A stretch of 16,101 nt of DNA from CAZWRK01 sp964635875 (GCA_964635875.1 CAZWRK010000098.1:1-16101), one strand, 5' to 3'. Counted from the first letter of the stretch, positions 6,813 to 14,398 are shown. Program-made: numbers and translations. Notes: generated by a model not told the origin, from the letters alone.

Positions 6813-9194
6813 CTAGCTTTCGATGTCGTCCTTGATCGGCGCTTGCATAAGTCGGTTGCCTCGTTGATCTGGTTTACCTAAAAGGCCCGCTCGCTCCATT
6901 TTTTGCAAAATGAGATTAGCGCTCTCGCGGTCGATGCCGAGCTGTTGGCGCAAATCTGATAATGAAGTACGGCCTTTCAGTTGCGTATAACGGAGTGCTT
7001 CTTCGTATAAGGCTTCGTCAGAGAGTGCGTCGGCTGTTTCAGGTTCCGGCTCTTCAACAAGCATTTCGGCGATTTCAGGGATGCACGGCGGCGGAGCATC
7101 CGTTTTCAGGCTGTTTACGACCGCCCCGATGTCCGCCTCAGGAATATGAGGGGCATGGGTGCGAAGGGCATAGCCAGTCCCTGGCGGGGTATAAAGCATG
7201 TCGCCAGCGTGAATGAGCAGGCTTTCTGCCCCGATTTGATCGATGATGGTGCGGCTATCGAGTTTGCTAGAGACTTTAAAGCTGATTCGAGTGGGGATAT
7301 ATGTTTTGAGGGTTTGGCTCAAAACCTCCTCGCTCGGGCGGTGTGTCGCGCAAATCAGATGCATCCCGACCGCACGTGCCTTATGGGTTAGCCGATGGAT
7401 AAGGTTTTCGGTGAGTTTTTTATGCGCGGGTTGCATGATTTCAGCCAACTCACTGACAACGACCACGATAAATGGCATCGGCTCTAGCCATTGCGGTTGG
7501 CTTGAGTTTTGACGGAATGGGTTGGCAATGCGCTCGTTATTTTCTGCCGAGGCTTGAATCTTTTGGTTGTAGCTCGAAAGATTAAGCATCTTCACTTTGT
7601 TAAACAGCTTATAGCGTTGTTCCATTTCCTTCATGCACCAGCGCAACGCGCTCAGCGCTTGCTCGGGGCTTGTTGTGACGGGCGTCAAAAGGTGAGGAAT
7701 CCCGTTGTATCGATCCAAAATTTTAGGACCGGTATCTATTAATAGCAGTTTTAGCTCACTGGCATGGCTCTTATAAAGCAGCGAGAGCAAGATGCAGTGA
7801 AGGCTGTTCTGATAAGAAGATTCTGGCATCCCAGCAATGAGCAAATGCGGCATACGCGACAGATTGCTAATCACCGGCCGGCCTTTGATATCTTTGCCGA
7901 GGGCAACCGTGAGTGGGCTATCTTGCTCTTGATAAGAGCTTGCCTGTAGAAGCTCTGATAACTCAATGGGTTCCGGATGTTCTCGTGGAACTTCTAAGCC
8001 CATGTAAGGCGTGCCCGGCAAGGTCTCTACCAGCCGCACGGCAGGGACATTTAATGCTGTCGCTAAGGTCTTGAGGTGCGGGGTGATGTCATTGGCTTTG
8101 ATCCAAATGCCGGGTTCGAGCTCATGCCGAATAACAACCGGCCCTGGCAGGCTCGCAATGACTTTAATGTCCACTTTTTGTTGCGCTAAAGTTGTTTCGA
8201 GTAAGGTCGCTTGCACGCGTAGATAGTCGCGATCCAACGGTTGTGGTGTGACGGCACGCTGGCTTAGCAAACTCAGCGCAGGGAGTGCTGGCTCTTCAAT
8301 GACCTGTGGCGCGACAGGTAGGGGTTCGGGTACGGTTTGGGGTTCTGGCTCAGCAGCTATAGCTGGTTCAACGCAGGCCTCGACCTCTGCCTCGTCTGTA
8401 GGTTCGCTAGTATTTTCTTGCAGAATTGGGCGATCAGTCTCGATAGAAGCGGCGGTTTCTTCTAAAGCGTTTTTTGTAATCGGGGTAGGCGCGAGCAGCA
8501 CGTCTGGGATCTGCTCGCTTTGCGTTTCAGATTCTGTCGCTTCAATGTTTTGTGTGGCTGGCGCATCCGTTACTTGAGCTGCATTGGATGGTGCTTCGTG
8601 CGATGTGGCCGTTGCCTTGCGCCATTTAATTTGGTGCTCTTTTTCGAGCAGAATAATCAGCCCGATAGAGAGCACGACTATATAAATAGCGCTGCTAAGA
8701 TAAACGCCAAAAATGGCATTGAAAAGCTGGCTAATCGTTTGTCCAAATAGCCCTCCAAGTGACAACGGTAAAACCGTTGTCAGCGTACCGAAGTGGGTGG
8801 CTTCAAAGCTGCTACTGGCGGTCAGAATGAGGAGTGTGCCAAGCACCGTAATATGATTCGGGGGGCGTTTTTTATGGGCCGGCCGTTTGACTTTCATATA
8901 AAGGCAAATGGCGCTGATCATCATCAGCCACCATGCTGACAAACCAAAAAAGTAAAGCAGCAAGTCCGCAATAAACGCGCCGAGCATGCCGCCATAATTA
9001 CTGGCGACAGCGTGTTCGCTGCTGCTATGTGACCATGCAGGGTCGCTTGGGTGGTAACTGATTAGAATGAAAAAGAGGTAGACAGAAAGAACTGCAAGCG
9101 CAAGGCGGCGGGCGTAACGAAGCCACTCACTCATTTTGGTTGAGTGAGCCGATGTTTTATTCTTGATAACGGCTTTGCGTTTAGACAATTTCAT
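6813..9194 (-). CDS. FtsK-like divisome protein with degenerate ATPase motifs (pseudo-translocase)
   Basis: This 793-residue protein has the whole FtsK layout. The N-terminus has a basic tail and four to five membrane helices (about 27-48, 68-102, 115-130, 165-186; marker SYHPSDPAWS). A Glu/Pro-rich linker (about 187-315), the alpha domain (320-420), the RecA-like beta domain (425-700) and a winged-helix gamma domain (726-785) follow. Canonical FtsK hexamers pump DNA at the septum and activate XerCD. Here Walker A, normally GTTGSGKS, reads GMPESSYQ (455-462), so Lys is Tyr. Walker B VVVVDEF is VVVVSEL, so its Asp is Ser (S581). SSKLDSRTIIDQ is kept, but ATQRP is ATHRP. The frame is uninterrupted, so it is not an ordinary pseudogene. 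I chose ATG 9194 over TTG 9209 because a TATAAT at 9225-9230 would leave the TTG only about a 9-nt leader. ATG 9119 would also be possible. A second, active FtsK presumably exists elsewhere. Confidence 0.92.
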   Translation of the reverse strand: MKLSKRKAVIKNKTSAHSTKMSEWLRYARRLALAVLSVYLFFILISYHPSDPAWSHSSSEHAVASNYGGMLGAFIADLLLYFFGLSAWWLMMISAICLYMKVKRPAHKKRPPNHITVLGTLLILTASSSFEATHFGTLTTVLPLSLGGLFGQTISQLFNAIFGVYLSSAIYIVVLSIGLIILLEKEHQIKWRKATATSHEAPSNAAQVTDAPATQNIEATESETQSEQIPDVLLAPTPITKNALEETAASIETDRPILQENTSEPTDEAEVEACVEPAIAAEPEPQTVPEPLPVAPQVIEEPALPALSLLSQRAVTPQPLDRDYLRVQATLLETTLAQQKVDIKVIASLPGPVVIRHELEPGIWIKANDITPHLKTLATALNVPAVRLVETLPGTPYMGLEVPREHPEPIELSELLQASSYQEQDSPLTVALGKDIKGRPVISNLSRMPHLLIAGMPESSYQNSLHCILLSLLYKSHASELKLLLIDTGPKILDRYNGIPHLLTPVTTSPEQALSALRWCMKEMEQRYKLFNKVKMLNLSSYNQKIQASAENNERIANPFRQNSSQPQWLEPMPFIVVVVSELAEIMQPAHKKLTENLIHRLTHKARAVGMHLICATHRPSEEVLSQTLKTYIPTRISFKVSSKLDSRTIIDQIGAESLLIHAGDMLYTPPGTGYALRTHAPHIPEADIGAVVNSLKTDAPPPCIPEIAEMLVEEPEPETADALSDEALYEEALRYTQLKGRTSLSDLRQQLGIDRESANLILQKMERAGLLGKPDQRGNRLMQAPIKDDIES

Positions 9195-9224
9195 GCTGCA
9201 TTCGCACAAAACGGACGGGCTACG

Positions 9225-9230
9225 ATTATA
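9225..9230 (-). promoter_or_regulatory. -10 element of the ftsK-like gene
   Basis: A perfect TATAAT on the minus strand predicts a start near 9218 and a leader of about 24 nt to the ATG at 9194. The -35 is poor (ACTTTA at 17-bp spacing). The 9231-9330 region upstream is AT-rich and holds nothing else I recognise. Confidence 0.5.
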
Positions 9231-9330
9231 GCTTGCTCCTCTTTAAATAAAGTCATCACTACGGTGTTAAATGAGAAATTAATTGTAATTTGCTCCGCAC
9301 TTATCGCATTTTTTATGGTTTTTGATAAAT

Positions 9331-9360
9331 AAAGAGGCACTGATTGGATCGTGCCTCTTT
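9331..9360 (-). terminator. Intrinsic terminator after anmK
   Basis: A perfect 10-bp stem (AAAGAGGCAC at 9331-9340, GTGCCTCTTT at 9351-9360) with a 10-nt loop. Its minus-strand 3' side runs into TTTATTTATC. It lies 32 bp beyond the anmK stop and separates the peptidase-anmK unit from the ftsK-like gene. Confidence 0.9.
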
Positions 9361-9392
9361 TCTTTGCGTCACCTAATGTCTTTGTAGTTTGT

Positions 9393-10511
9393 TTATGCGG
9401 GATAGATTGCGCCGAGAATGCGAGAACCTGACGCGCCCGTGACCGAAGGCAAGTTGCCTGGTAAACCATCCAAACAGCGTGCAGCTAACCAAGCAAAAGC
9501 AAGGGCTTCAACATCCATTGCTGGCACGCCAAGTGCGTCAGTGCTCATGACGTCCATGCCTGGCAGTAAGTTTGCAATCGCTTTGACGAGAGTGGGATTA
9601 AATGCACCGCCTCCGCACAAATACACCGCGGTACTCGCAGGGGCGTGGTGGCGCACGTCGTTGGCAATACTGTGCGCGGTGAGGGCGAGCAGTGTTGCTT
9701 GCACGTCGGCTGAGTGATGCTCAGGCCGAAGCGCGGCCGCAAGCCAGTCATGATTGAACAAATCGCGGCCGGTACTCTTTGGGGGCGGCTCCGAAAAATA
9801 AGGGTCAGATAGCCAATAGTTCAGCAGGCTATCAATGACGGTGCCACTGGCGGCCCATTTCCCGTTGTAATCGTAAGGCTGGCCTAAATGCGCCAATGTC
9901 CATGCGTCCATCAGCATATTGCCCGGTCCAGTATCAAAGCCACAGACTGGGCGCAAAGGATCTAGGCGAGTGAGGTTGGCAATGCCGCCGATATTGACGA
10001 CGCATCGGGCATCGTCGGGGGTGCCAAAAGTTGCTTCGTGAAATGCGGGGACGAGTGGTGCACCTTGTCCTCCTGCCGCGATATCTCGGCTCCGAAAATC
10101 TGAGACCACCGTGATGCCGGTTCGTTCAGCAAGTCGTGCGGGGTTGTTGAGCTGAATGGTATAGCCCGCTTGTGGGACGTGCCGAATTGTTTGTCCATGA
10201 CAGCCAATTGCTTTGATATCGCTGGCGTAGTAGTTCGTTTGTTTCAGGAGCCCTTGGACGCAGTCTGCATATAAATCGGCAAGACGATTGCCTAGGCGGG
10301 ATGCGCGGTCTAGCTCGTTCTCGCCAGCGTGGTGAAGGCCTAGAAGCGCAGAGCGTAGAGCAGGGCCAAATTCAATATTGTGGCGTGCTAATACGACCGG
10401 CCGCCGACCGGTCAGGTCAGTGAGTACGCCGTCGATGCCATCTAAACTTGTTCCAGACATCAAACCGATCAGTAGACGTGTTCCGCTAGGTCCTGAATGT
10501 TGATATTGCAC
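9393..10511 (-). CDS. anmK: Anhydro-N-acetylmuramic acid kinase
   Basis: A 372-residue cytoplasmic enzyme of murein recycling. It hydrolyses the 1,6-anhydro ring of anhydro-MurNAc and phosphorylates it to MurNAc-6-phosphate with ATP. Family motifs are intact: GLMSGTSLDGID at 16-27, GCHGQTIRH, DFRSRDIAAGGQGAPLVP around 138-155, NIGGIANLT, GFDTGPGN with the presumed catalytic-base Asp at 193, CGGGAFNP, and the C-terminal STDALGVPAMDVEALAFAWLA region. The start is GTG at 10511, two bases after the TAA of the M23 peptidase gene. GGAG inside the end of that gene is its ribosome-binding site, so translation of the two is probably coupled. A terminator follows. In many beta- and gammaproteobacteria anmK sits beside this peptidase and tyrS, as here. 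Confidence 0.97.
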   Translation of the reverse strand: MQYQHSGPSGTRLLIGLMSGTSLDGIDGVLTDLTGRRPVVLARHNIEFGPALRSALLGLHHAGENELDRASRLGNRLADLYADCVQGLLKQTNYYASDIKAIGCHGQTIRHVPQAGYTIQLNNPARLAERTGITVVSDFRSRDIAAGGQGAPLVPAFHEATFGTPDDARCVVNIGGIANLTRLDPLRPVCGFDTGPGNMLMDAWTLAHLGQPYDYNGKWAASGTVIDSLLNYWLSDPYFSEPPPKSTGRDLFNHDWLAAALRPEHHSADVQATLLALTAHSIANDVRHHAPASTAVYLCGGGAFNPTLVKAIANLLPGMDVMSTDALGVPAMDVEALAFAWLAARCLDGLPGNLPSVTGASGSRILGAIYPA

Positions 10512-10513
10512 GC

Positions 10514-11848
10514 TTACTCCGTTTGGGCAATGTTGACGGGGGTTCTGGCGAGAATGTCTAACTGCGTAGACAAAGCCAGACTATTGCGATGGAAGGCTTT
10601 CATATCGGAGCCTGCCAAGGCCGGAGATTTTAGCGTACTGATTGCAGGGTCAACAGCTTTACCATCAATACGGGTTTCGAAGTGCAAATGTGAGCCTGTT
10701 GAGCGGCCGGTGCTGCCGACATAGCCAATCACATCACCTGCTTTGACAGCTTTTCCTTCTTTCAGCTTGTCTGCGAAGCGACTCATATGCGCATAAAGGG
10801 TGGTGTACTTATTGTTATGACGGAGCTCGACGACTTTGCCGTAGCCATTTTCAGTTGTGACTTTGCTCACCACGCCATCAGCAGGGGCATGAATCACGGT
10901 GCCGGTGCTGGCAGCGTAGTCAATGCCTTGGTGCATGCGGAGCTGGCCTAAAATCGGATGGCGACGAATGCCAAAGCCCGAGGTGATGCGCGCGCCCTGT
11001 ATCGGATCTAGGCTGAATCCTTCTTTGAGTGGACGGCCGTCTGCATTGTAATAACCGCCGTTTTCTTCATTTTCTTTTTCGTGATAGAACGCCCGTATTG
11101 TGCTGTTCGCGGTCCGAATTTCGGCGGCCAGAATACGACCATATCCAATCAAATCACCGTCTGAGTACAGGCTTTCGTAGACCAACTCAACATGATCGCC
11201 GCGTTTGAGGGTTTGAATTTCGGGGTTGTCTGCAAAAATTTCGGAGAGCTGGGCGCGGATGTCGCTGGGCAGTCCTGCACGTGCAGCAGCGTGGCTGAGT
11301 GAGCGTGTGATCTGAAATGAGGCGGGTGTTTGCAAAATGCGTGCTTCAATCGCATCCGCACTGGCAATCCAACTGTCGTTTTGTTTGCGAATACTCACGA
11401 TGACAGTTTCACCGTTTTCATCATCTTTCAAGAAGCGGAGGCTAAATAATTCCCCCGCATCATCGGTTTCGACGTGTAGGGTTGCACCTGTTTGCAGTTT
11501 TAGCAGGTCGCGCGAGAGGTCGCTGGTGTGAATAAAACGCAGAGCTTCTTTGTCGGTAATGCCGAGCCGGTTTAATACGCGAGGAATCGTGTCACCACGG
11601 CGAACACTTTCTGCACGCCAATAGCGCGCTGTGTCTGTAGTGTTGGCCAGTTTAATCTCGGGGAGGGCGAGGGCTTGCGTGGTTTCTTGTATCACGACCT
11701 GGGAAGCGCTGGCACCCGGTGCAACGGCAAAAGCTGTCGCCATGCCTGCGAGTGGGATGCTGGCTGCAAGGCTTATCCAGACTAGATGGGTTTTAAGAAA
11801 GCGTGTGTGGTCGTTTTGCGGTTGGGTGGGCAGTTTGCGATAATCCAT
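10514..11848 (-). CDS. M23 family murein endopeptidase (MepM/LytM-like), membrane-anchored
   Basis: With the ATG at 11848 the product has 444 residues. A short basic cytoplasmic tail and one hydrophobic segment (about 21-42) act as a membrane anchor or uncleaved signal. A LysM/OapA-like segment (ESVRRGDTIPRVLNRLGI, about 80-97) and a long periplasmic connector follow. The LytM peptidase domain contains GFGIRRHPI, the zinc motif HQGID (H306, D310), YAH (H354) and HLHFE (H387, H389). All zinc and catalytic residues are present, so it should be an active D,D-endopeptidase that cuts murein cross-links for cell growth, unlike the degenerate LytM activators EnvC and NlpD. A TTG at 11881 would add 11 residues with no ribosome-binding site. 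It is co-transcribed with anmK and divergent from tyrS. Confidence 0.93.
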   Translation of the reverse strand: MDYRKLPTQPQNDHTRFLKTHLVWISLAASIPLAGMATAFAVAPGASASQVVIQETTQALALPEIKLANTTDTARYWRAESVRRGDTIPRVLNRLGITDKEALRFIHTSDLSRDLLKLQTGATLHVETDDAGELFSLRFLKDDENGETVIVSIRKQNDSWIASADAIEARILQTPASFQITRSLSHAAARAGLPSDIRAQLSEIFADNPEIQTLKRGDHVELVYESLYSDGDLIGYGRILAAEIRTANSTIRAFYHEKENEENGGYYNADGRPLKEGFSLDPIQGARITSGFGIRRHPILGQLRMHQGIDYAASTGTVIHAPADGVVSKVTTENGYGKVVELRHNNKYTTLYAHMSRFADKLKEGKAVKAGDVIGYVGSTGRSTGSHLHFETRIDGKAVDPAISTLKSPALAGSDMKAFHRNSLALSTQLDILARTPVNIAQTE

Positions 11849-11920
11849 TTTTTCTGTCGCGTTGTTGTCAGAAGCATACAACGCAGCTGTTGAATACTTG
11901 ACGGTAAAAGAGGGAAAGGG

Positions 11921-11938
11921 CTTTCAGCATGCTGAAAG
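11921..11938. promoter_or_regulatory. 18-bp perfect palindrome in the divergent tyrS/peptidase region
   Basis: CTTTCAGCATGCTGAAAG is fully self-complementary. It lies 73 bp upstream of the peptidase ATG and 149 bp upstream of the tyrS ATG. A TTGACC on the minus strand (11943-11938) abuts it, though no fitting -10 is seen. A dimeric repressor or activator site is plausible. It has no U tract in either direction, so a terminator is unlikely. The rest of 11849-12086 shows no gene. Confidence 0.5.
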
Positions 11939-12044
11939 GTCAAAAAACGATGTTTCGGTTGTAATCATTTCGTCAAAAAGTCTGGGGCATGCTAGCAGAA
12001 AACCCCTTTGGCGCAAACGAATTGGTTCAATGATTTCTATTTAA

Positions 12045-12065
12045 AACAATCGCTTGGCGATTGTT
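12045..12065 (+). promoter_or_regulatory. Hairpin in the tyrS leader just before its ribosome-binding site
   Basis: AACAATCGC (12045-12053) and GCGATTGTT (12057-12065) form a perfect 9-bp stem with a TTG loop, followed by GTCTTTTC. The tyrS ribosome-binding AGGA begins nine bases later at 12074. The short T run makes it resemble a weak attenuator. It might also simply be a leader stem. No T-box features are visible. Confidence 0.5.
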
Positions 12066-12086
12066 GTCTTTTCAGGACATAACATT

Positions 12087-13319
12087 ATGACGTCTCCTCA
12101 AGCCAGTGTGGCTCCGCTAACGGCAGAGCAAGAGGCCGCTTTATCGATTATTAAACGCGGCGTAGAAGAGCTGCTGATTGAGTCAGAGTTGTGCGCCAAA
12201 CTGCGCGAAAATCGCCCGCTACGCATTAAGGCTGGCTTTGACCCAACTGCACCTGATTTACACCTTGGACATACCGTTATCTTGACCAAAATGCGTCAAC
12301 TTCAAGAGCTTGGTCACCATATTATGTTTTTGATTGGGGATTTCACCGGCATGATCGGAGACCCTTCAGGCAAAAACACCACCCGCCCGCCTTTGACGCC
12401 AGAGCAAGTTCAGCAAAATGCGCAAACCTATGCTGAGCAAGTTTTTAAAATCTTGGACCGTGAAAAAACTGAGATTTGCTTCAATTCCACATGGTTGGGT
12501 GCGTTGGGTGCCGACGGGATGTTAAAGCTCGCTGCCAGCACGACGGTGGCACGGATGTTGGAGCGTGATGACTTCGATAAACGTTTCCGTAGTCAGCAGC
12601 CGATTTCAATTCATGAATTTTTATATCCGCTCATGCAGGGCTACGACTCCGTTGCCATGCAGTGCGATATTGAGCTCGGTGGCACCGATCAAAAGTTCAA
12701 CCTGCTGATGGGACGGATGCTGCAACAACAGCACGGACAGGCGCCGCAGTGCGTCATCATGATGCCGTTGCTTGAAGGTTTGGACGGCGTCAATAAAATG
12801 TCTAAATCGCTCGGTAACTATATTGGTATCGCTGAGCCTGCAAATGAGATCTTCGGCAAAATCATGTCGGTTTCCGATACCTTGATGTGGCGCTATTTTG
12901 AGCTCCTGTCATTGCGCCCGGTCGCGGAGATTGAGCAGTTTAAGGCGGATGTAGCCGGTGGCCGAAACCCTCGTGATATTAAGGTTCTGCTTGCGCAAGA
13001 GCTGGTTGCCCGCTATCACTCGCAAGCAGCAGCAGAAGCCGCTTTGGCGGATTTTGAGGCGCGCTTCTCTAAAAATGCCATTCCTGACGAGATGCCCGAA
13101 TTCACGCTAGCTGCTGAGGCCGGTGGCTTGCCGATTGCGCGGGTCTTGAAAGAGGCGCAACTGGTTGCAAGTACATCGGAAGCATTACGCATGATTGCGC
13201 AAGGTGGCGTGAAAGCCGATGGTGAAAAAATCGACGATAAATCAGCGGTGCTGGCGCAGGGCGCAACGGTGGTGTTGCAGGTTGGCAAACGTAAGTTTGC
13301 GCGCGTGACCATCGCTTAA
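12087..13319 (+). CDS. tyrS: Tyrosyl-tRNA synthetase
   Basis: The 410-residue cytoplasmic class I synthetase charges tRNA-Tyr. The HIGH-type motif HLGH is at residues 59-62, within GFDPTAPDLHLGH, and KMSKS is at 237-241. The catalytic core has GDFTGMIGDPSG and the tyrosine-site segment YPLMQGYDSVAMQCDIELGGTDQ (about 180-202). An S4 RNA-binding domain ends the protein (about 340-408; LPIARVLKEAQL through VGKRKFARVTIA). The sequence after HLGH and the GMIGDPSGKN segment resemble the TyrRS subtype of Neisseria and Pseudomonas rather than E. coli TyrS. I chose ATG at 12087 because AGGA at 12074-12077 precedes it at a 9-nt spacing. An in-frame ATG at 12054 lies within the leader hairpin. The RpfE-like gene follows 23 bp after the stop. 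Confidence 0.98.
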   Translation: MTSPQASVAPLTAEQEAALSIIKRGVEELLIESELCAKLRENRPLRIKAGFDPTAPDLHLGHTVILTKMRQLQELGHHIMFLIGDFTGMIGDPSGKNTTRPPLTPEQVQQNAQTYAEQVFKILDREKTEICFNSTWLGALGADGMLKLAASTTVARMLERDDFDKRFRSQQPISIHEFLYPLMQGYDSVAMQCDIELGGTDQKFNLLMGRMLQQQHGQAPQCVIMMPLLEGLDGVNKMSKSLGNYIGIAEPANEIFGKIMSVSDTLMWRYFELLSLRPVAEIEQFKADVAGGRNPRDIKVLLAQELVARYHSQAAAEAALADFEARFSKNAIPDEMPEFTLAAEAGGLPIARVLKEAQLVASTSEALRMIAQGGVKADGEKIDDKSAVLAQGATVVLQVGKRKFARVTIA

Positions 13320-13342
13320 TGCCATCGAATTTAGGGAGCACT

Positions 13343-14392
13343 ATGCAAGCGCTGACGTTATTCGTGCCGGGTTTGCTATGGCCACAAGAGAGTTTATCGG
13401 CAGTGGCAAAGGGTTTGGATTTGCCATCGTTGTCTTGGCTGTTGGCGAAGGGGCAATATCAAGTGGAATCGGGGCGAGTCGATCAGATTCTGGCATCGCT
13501 CTTTGCGATGCCTTCCCCCCTGCCAGTGGCTTCGCTAACGGCCGCGTTTGATGGCTTATCGCCGGATACGACGTGGTTACGTGCAGATCCTGTGCATCTC
13601 CGTCCGGAAAAGGAAGCGCTGGTTTTGGTTGATAGCGGGGTGATGTCGCTCTCTCAGGCCGAGGTGGATGCCCTGATTTCGACCTTAAATGCCTACTTTG
13701 CTGAAGATGGCTTGTCTTTTGTGGCCCCCGCTCCAGATCGTTGGTATGTCTCTGGGGTGCAGATGCCGGACGCTTCCTTTTATAGTGTGGATGAGGTAAT
13801 CGGTCGCAATGTCGATGCCTATTTGCCCGAAGGTGATGGTCGTCGGCATTGGCGCAGGTGGATGAATGAAGTGCAGATGTTATTGCATACACACCCCGTC
13901 AATATTGCGCGCGAAGAGGCGGGTGATCCAACGGTTAATAGCGTATGGTTTTGGGGGCGGACAGACGGGCAGTCTAATGCGGTATGTTCGACTTCTGGAT
14001 TGTCGTTGGATGCTGTTTTTGCGGATGATGTGCTGGCGCGCTCGCTCGCATTGGAACATTCGCTTCCTCAAACTACCGCGCCGTGGTCGTGGGAAGGGTT
14101 ACGAGAAGAAGCGGGCGCAGCATCACGGGTATTGTGTGTGCTGGAACAGTTGCGCGGTGCGGGTCAATATTATGACGCGCTAGGGTGGCGTGAAGGTTTG
14201 GCGACGCTGGAAGAGCAGTGGTTCGCTCCCTTATGTCAAGCGTTGAAGCAAGGGCATTTGTCACAGCTGCGTTTGGTGGTGACGGGTTCGGAAGGTCGGG
14301 CGGCAATATGGTCGATGACTCGTGCATCCCGCTGGCAGGTTTGGCGGCGCCCAAAATCGATTGCAACAACCTTAGCGGCTGTTGGGTCTTGA
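13343..14392 (+). CDS. Conserved hypothetical protein, RpfE/COG4255-like (often labelled phosphoglycerate mutase-like)
   Basis: The product (349 residues) has no signal peptide or membrane segment. The conserved centre is at about 174-205: MNEVQMLLHTHPVN followed by NSVWFWG, and earlier RADPVHLRPEKEALVL at 80-95. These match the family found in betaproteobacteria and xanthomonads that carries the names RpfE-like regulator and, by distant similarity to alkaline-phosphatase-like enzymes, cofactor-independent phosphoglycerate mutase. In Xanthomonas rpfE lies next to recJ, as here, which supports the family assignment. The biochemical function is not known to me. I chose ATG at 13343 because AGGGAG at 13333-13338 precedes it. 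An ATG at 13319 overlaps the tyrS stop and lacks a site. It forms an operon with tyrS and ends in a terminator 6 bp after its stop. Confidence 0.8.
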   Translation: MQALTLFVPGLLWPQESLSAVAKGLDLPSLSWLLAKGQYQVESGRVDQILASLFAMPSPLPVASLTAAFDGLSPDTTWLRADPVHLRPEKEALVLVDSGVMSLSQAEVDALISTLNAYFAEDGLSFVAPAPDRWYVSGVQMPDASFYSVDEVIGRNVDAYLPEGDGRRHWRRWMNEVQMLLHTHPVNIAREEAGDPTVNSVWFWGRTDGQSNAVCSTSGLSLDAVFADDVLARSLALEHSLPQTTAPWSWEGLREEAGAASRVLCVLEQLRGAGQYYDALGWREGLATLEEQWFAPLCQALKQGHLSQLRLVVTGSEGRAAIWSMTRASRWQVWRRPKSIATTLAAVGS

Positions 14393-14398
14393 TGAAGC

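Noticed and set aside
6813..9194. Possibility that the FtsK-like gene is a decayed pseudogene or contains a frameshift
   Set aside because: The frame is continuous for 793 codons and the order of membrane, linker, alpha, beta and gamma domains is complete. The conserved segments on both sides of the lost motifs are in frame, so substitutions and not a shift explain the missing residues.
9195..9209. TTG at 9209 as the ftsK-like start (and TTG at 11881 for the M23 peptidase)
   Set aside because: Neither has a ribosome-binding site. For ftsK the predicted transcription start leaves only about 9 nt of leader. Downstream ATG codons give normal N-termini.
11911..11920. A KOPS-like word (GGGAAAGGG) near the divergent region
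   Set aside because: It does not match GGGNAGGG, having one base too many. One isolated near match carries no meaning.
12000..12086. A T-box riboswitch before tyrS
   Set aside because: The leader is too short, and no T-box sequence or specifier loop is visible. T-boxes are not expected in proteobacteria. Only the simple hairpin at 12045-12065 is supported.
13341..13892. A 183-codon minus-strand frame opposite the RpfE-like gene, and others opposite recJ
   Set aside because: These are shadow frames with no domain signatures. The plus-strand genes have ribosome-binding sites, conserved motifs and sensible operon spacing.
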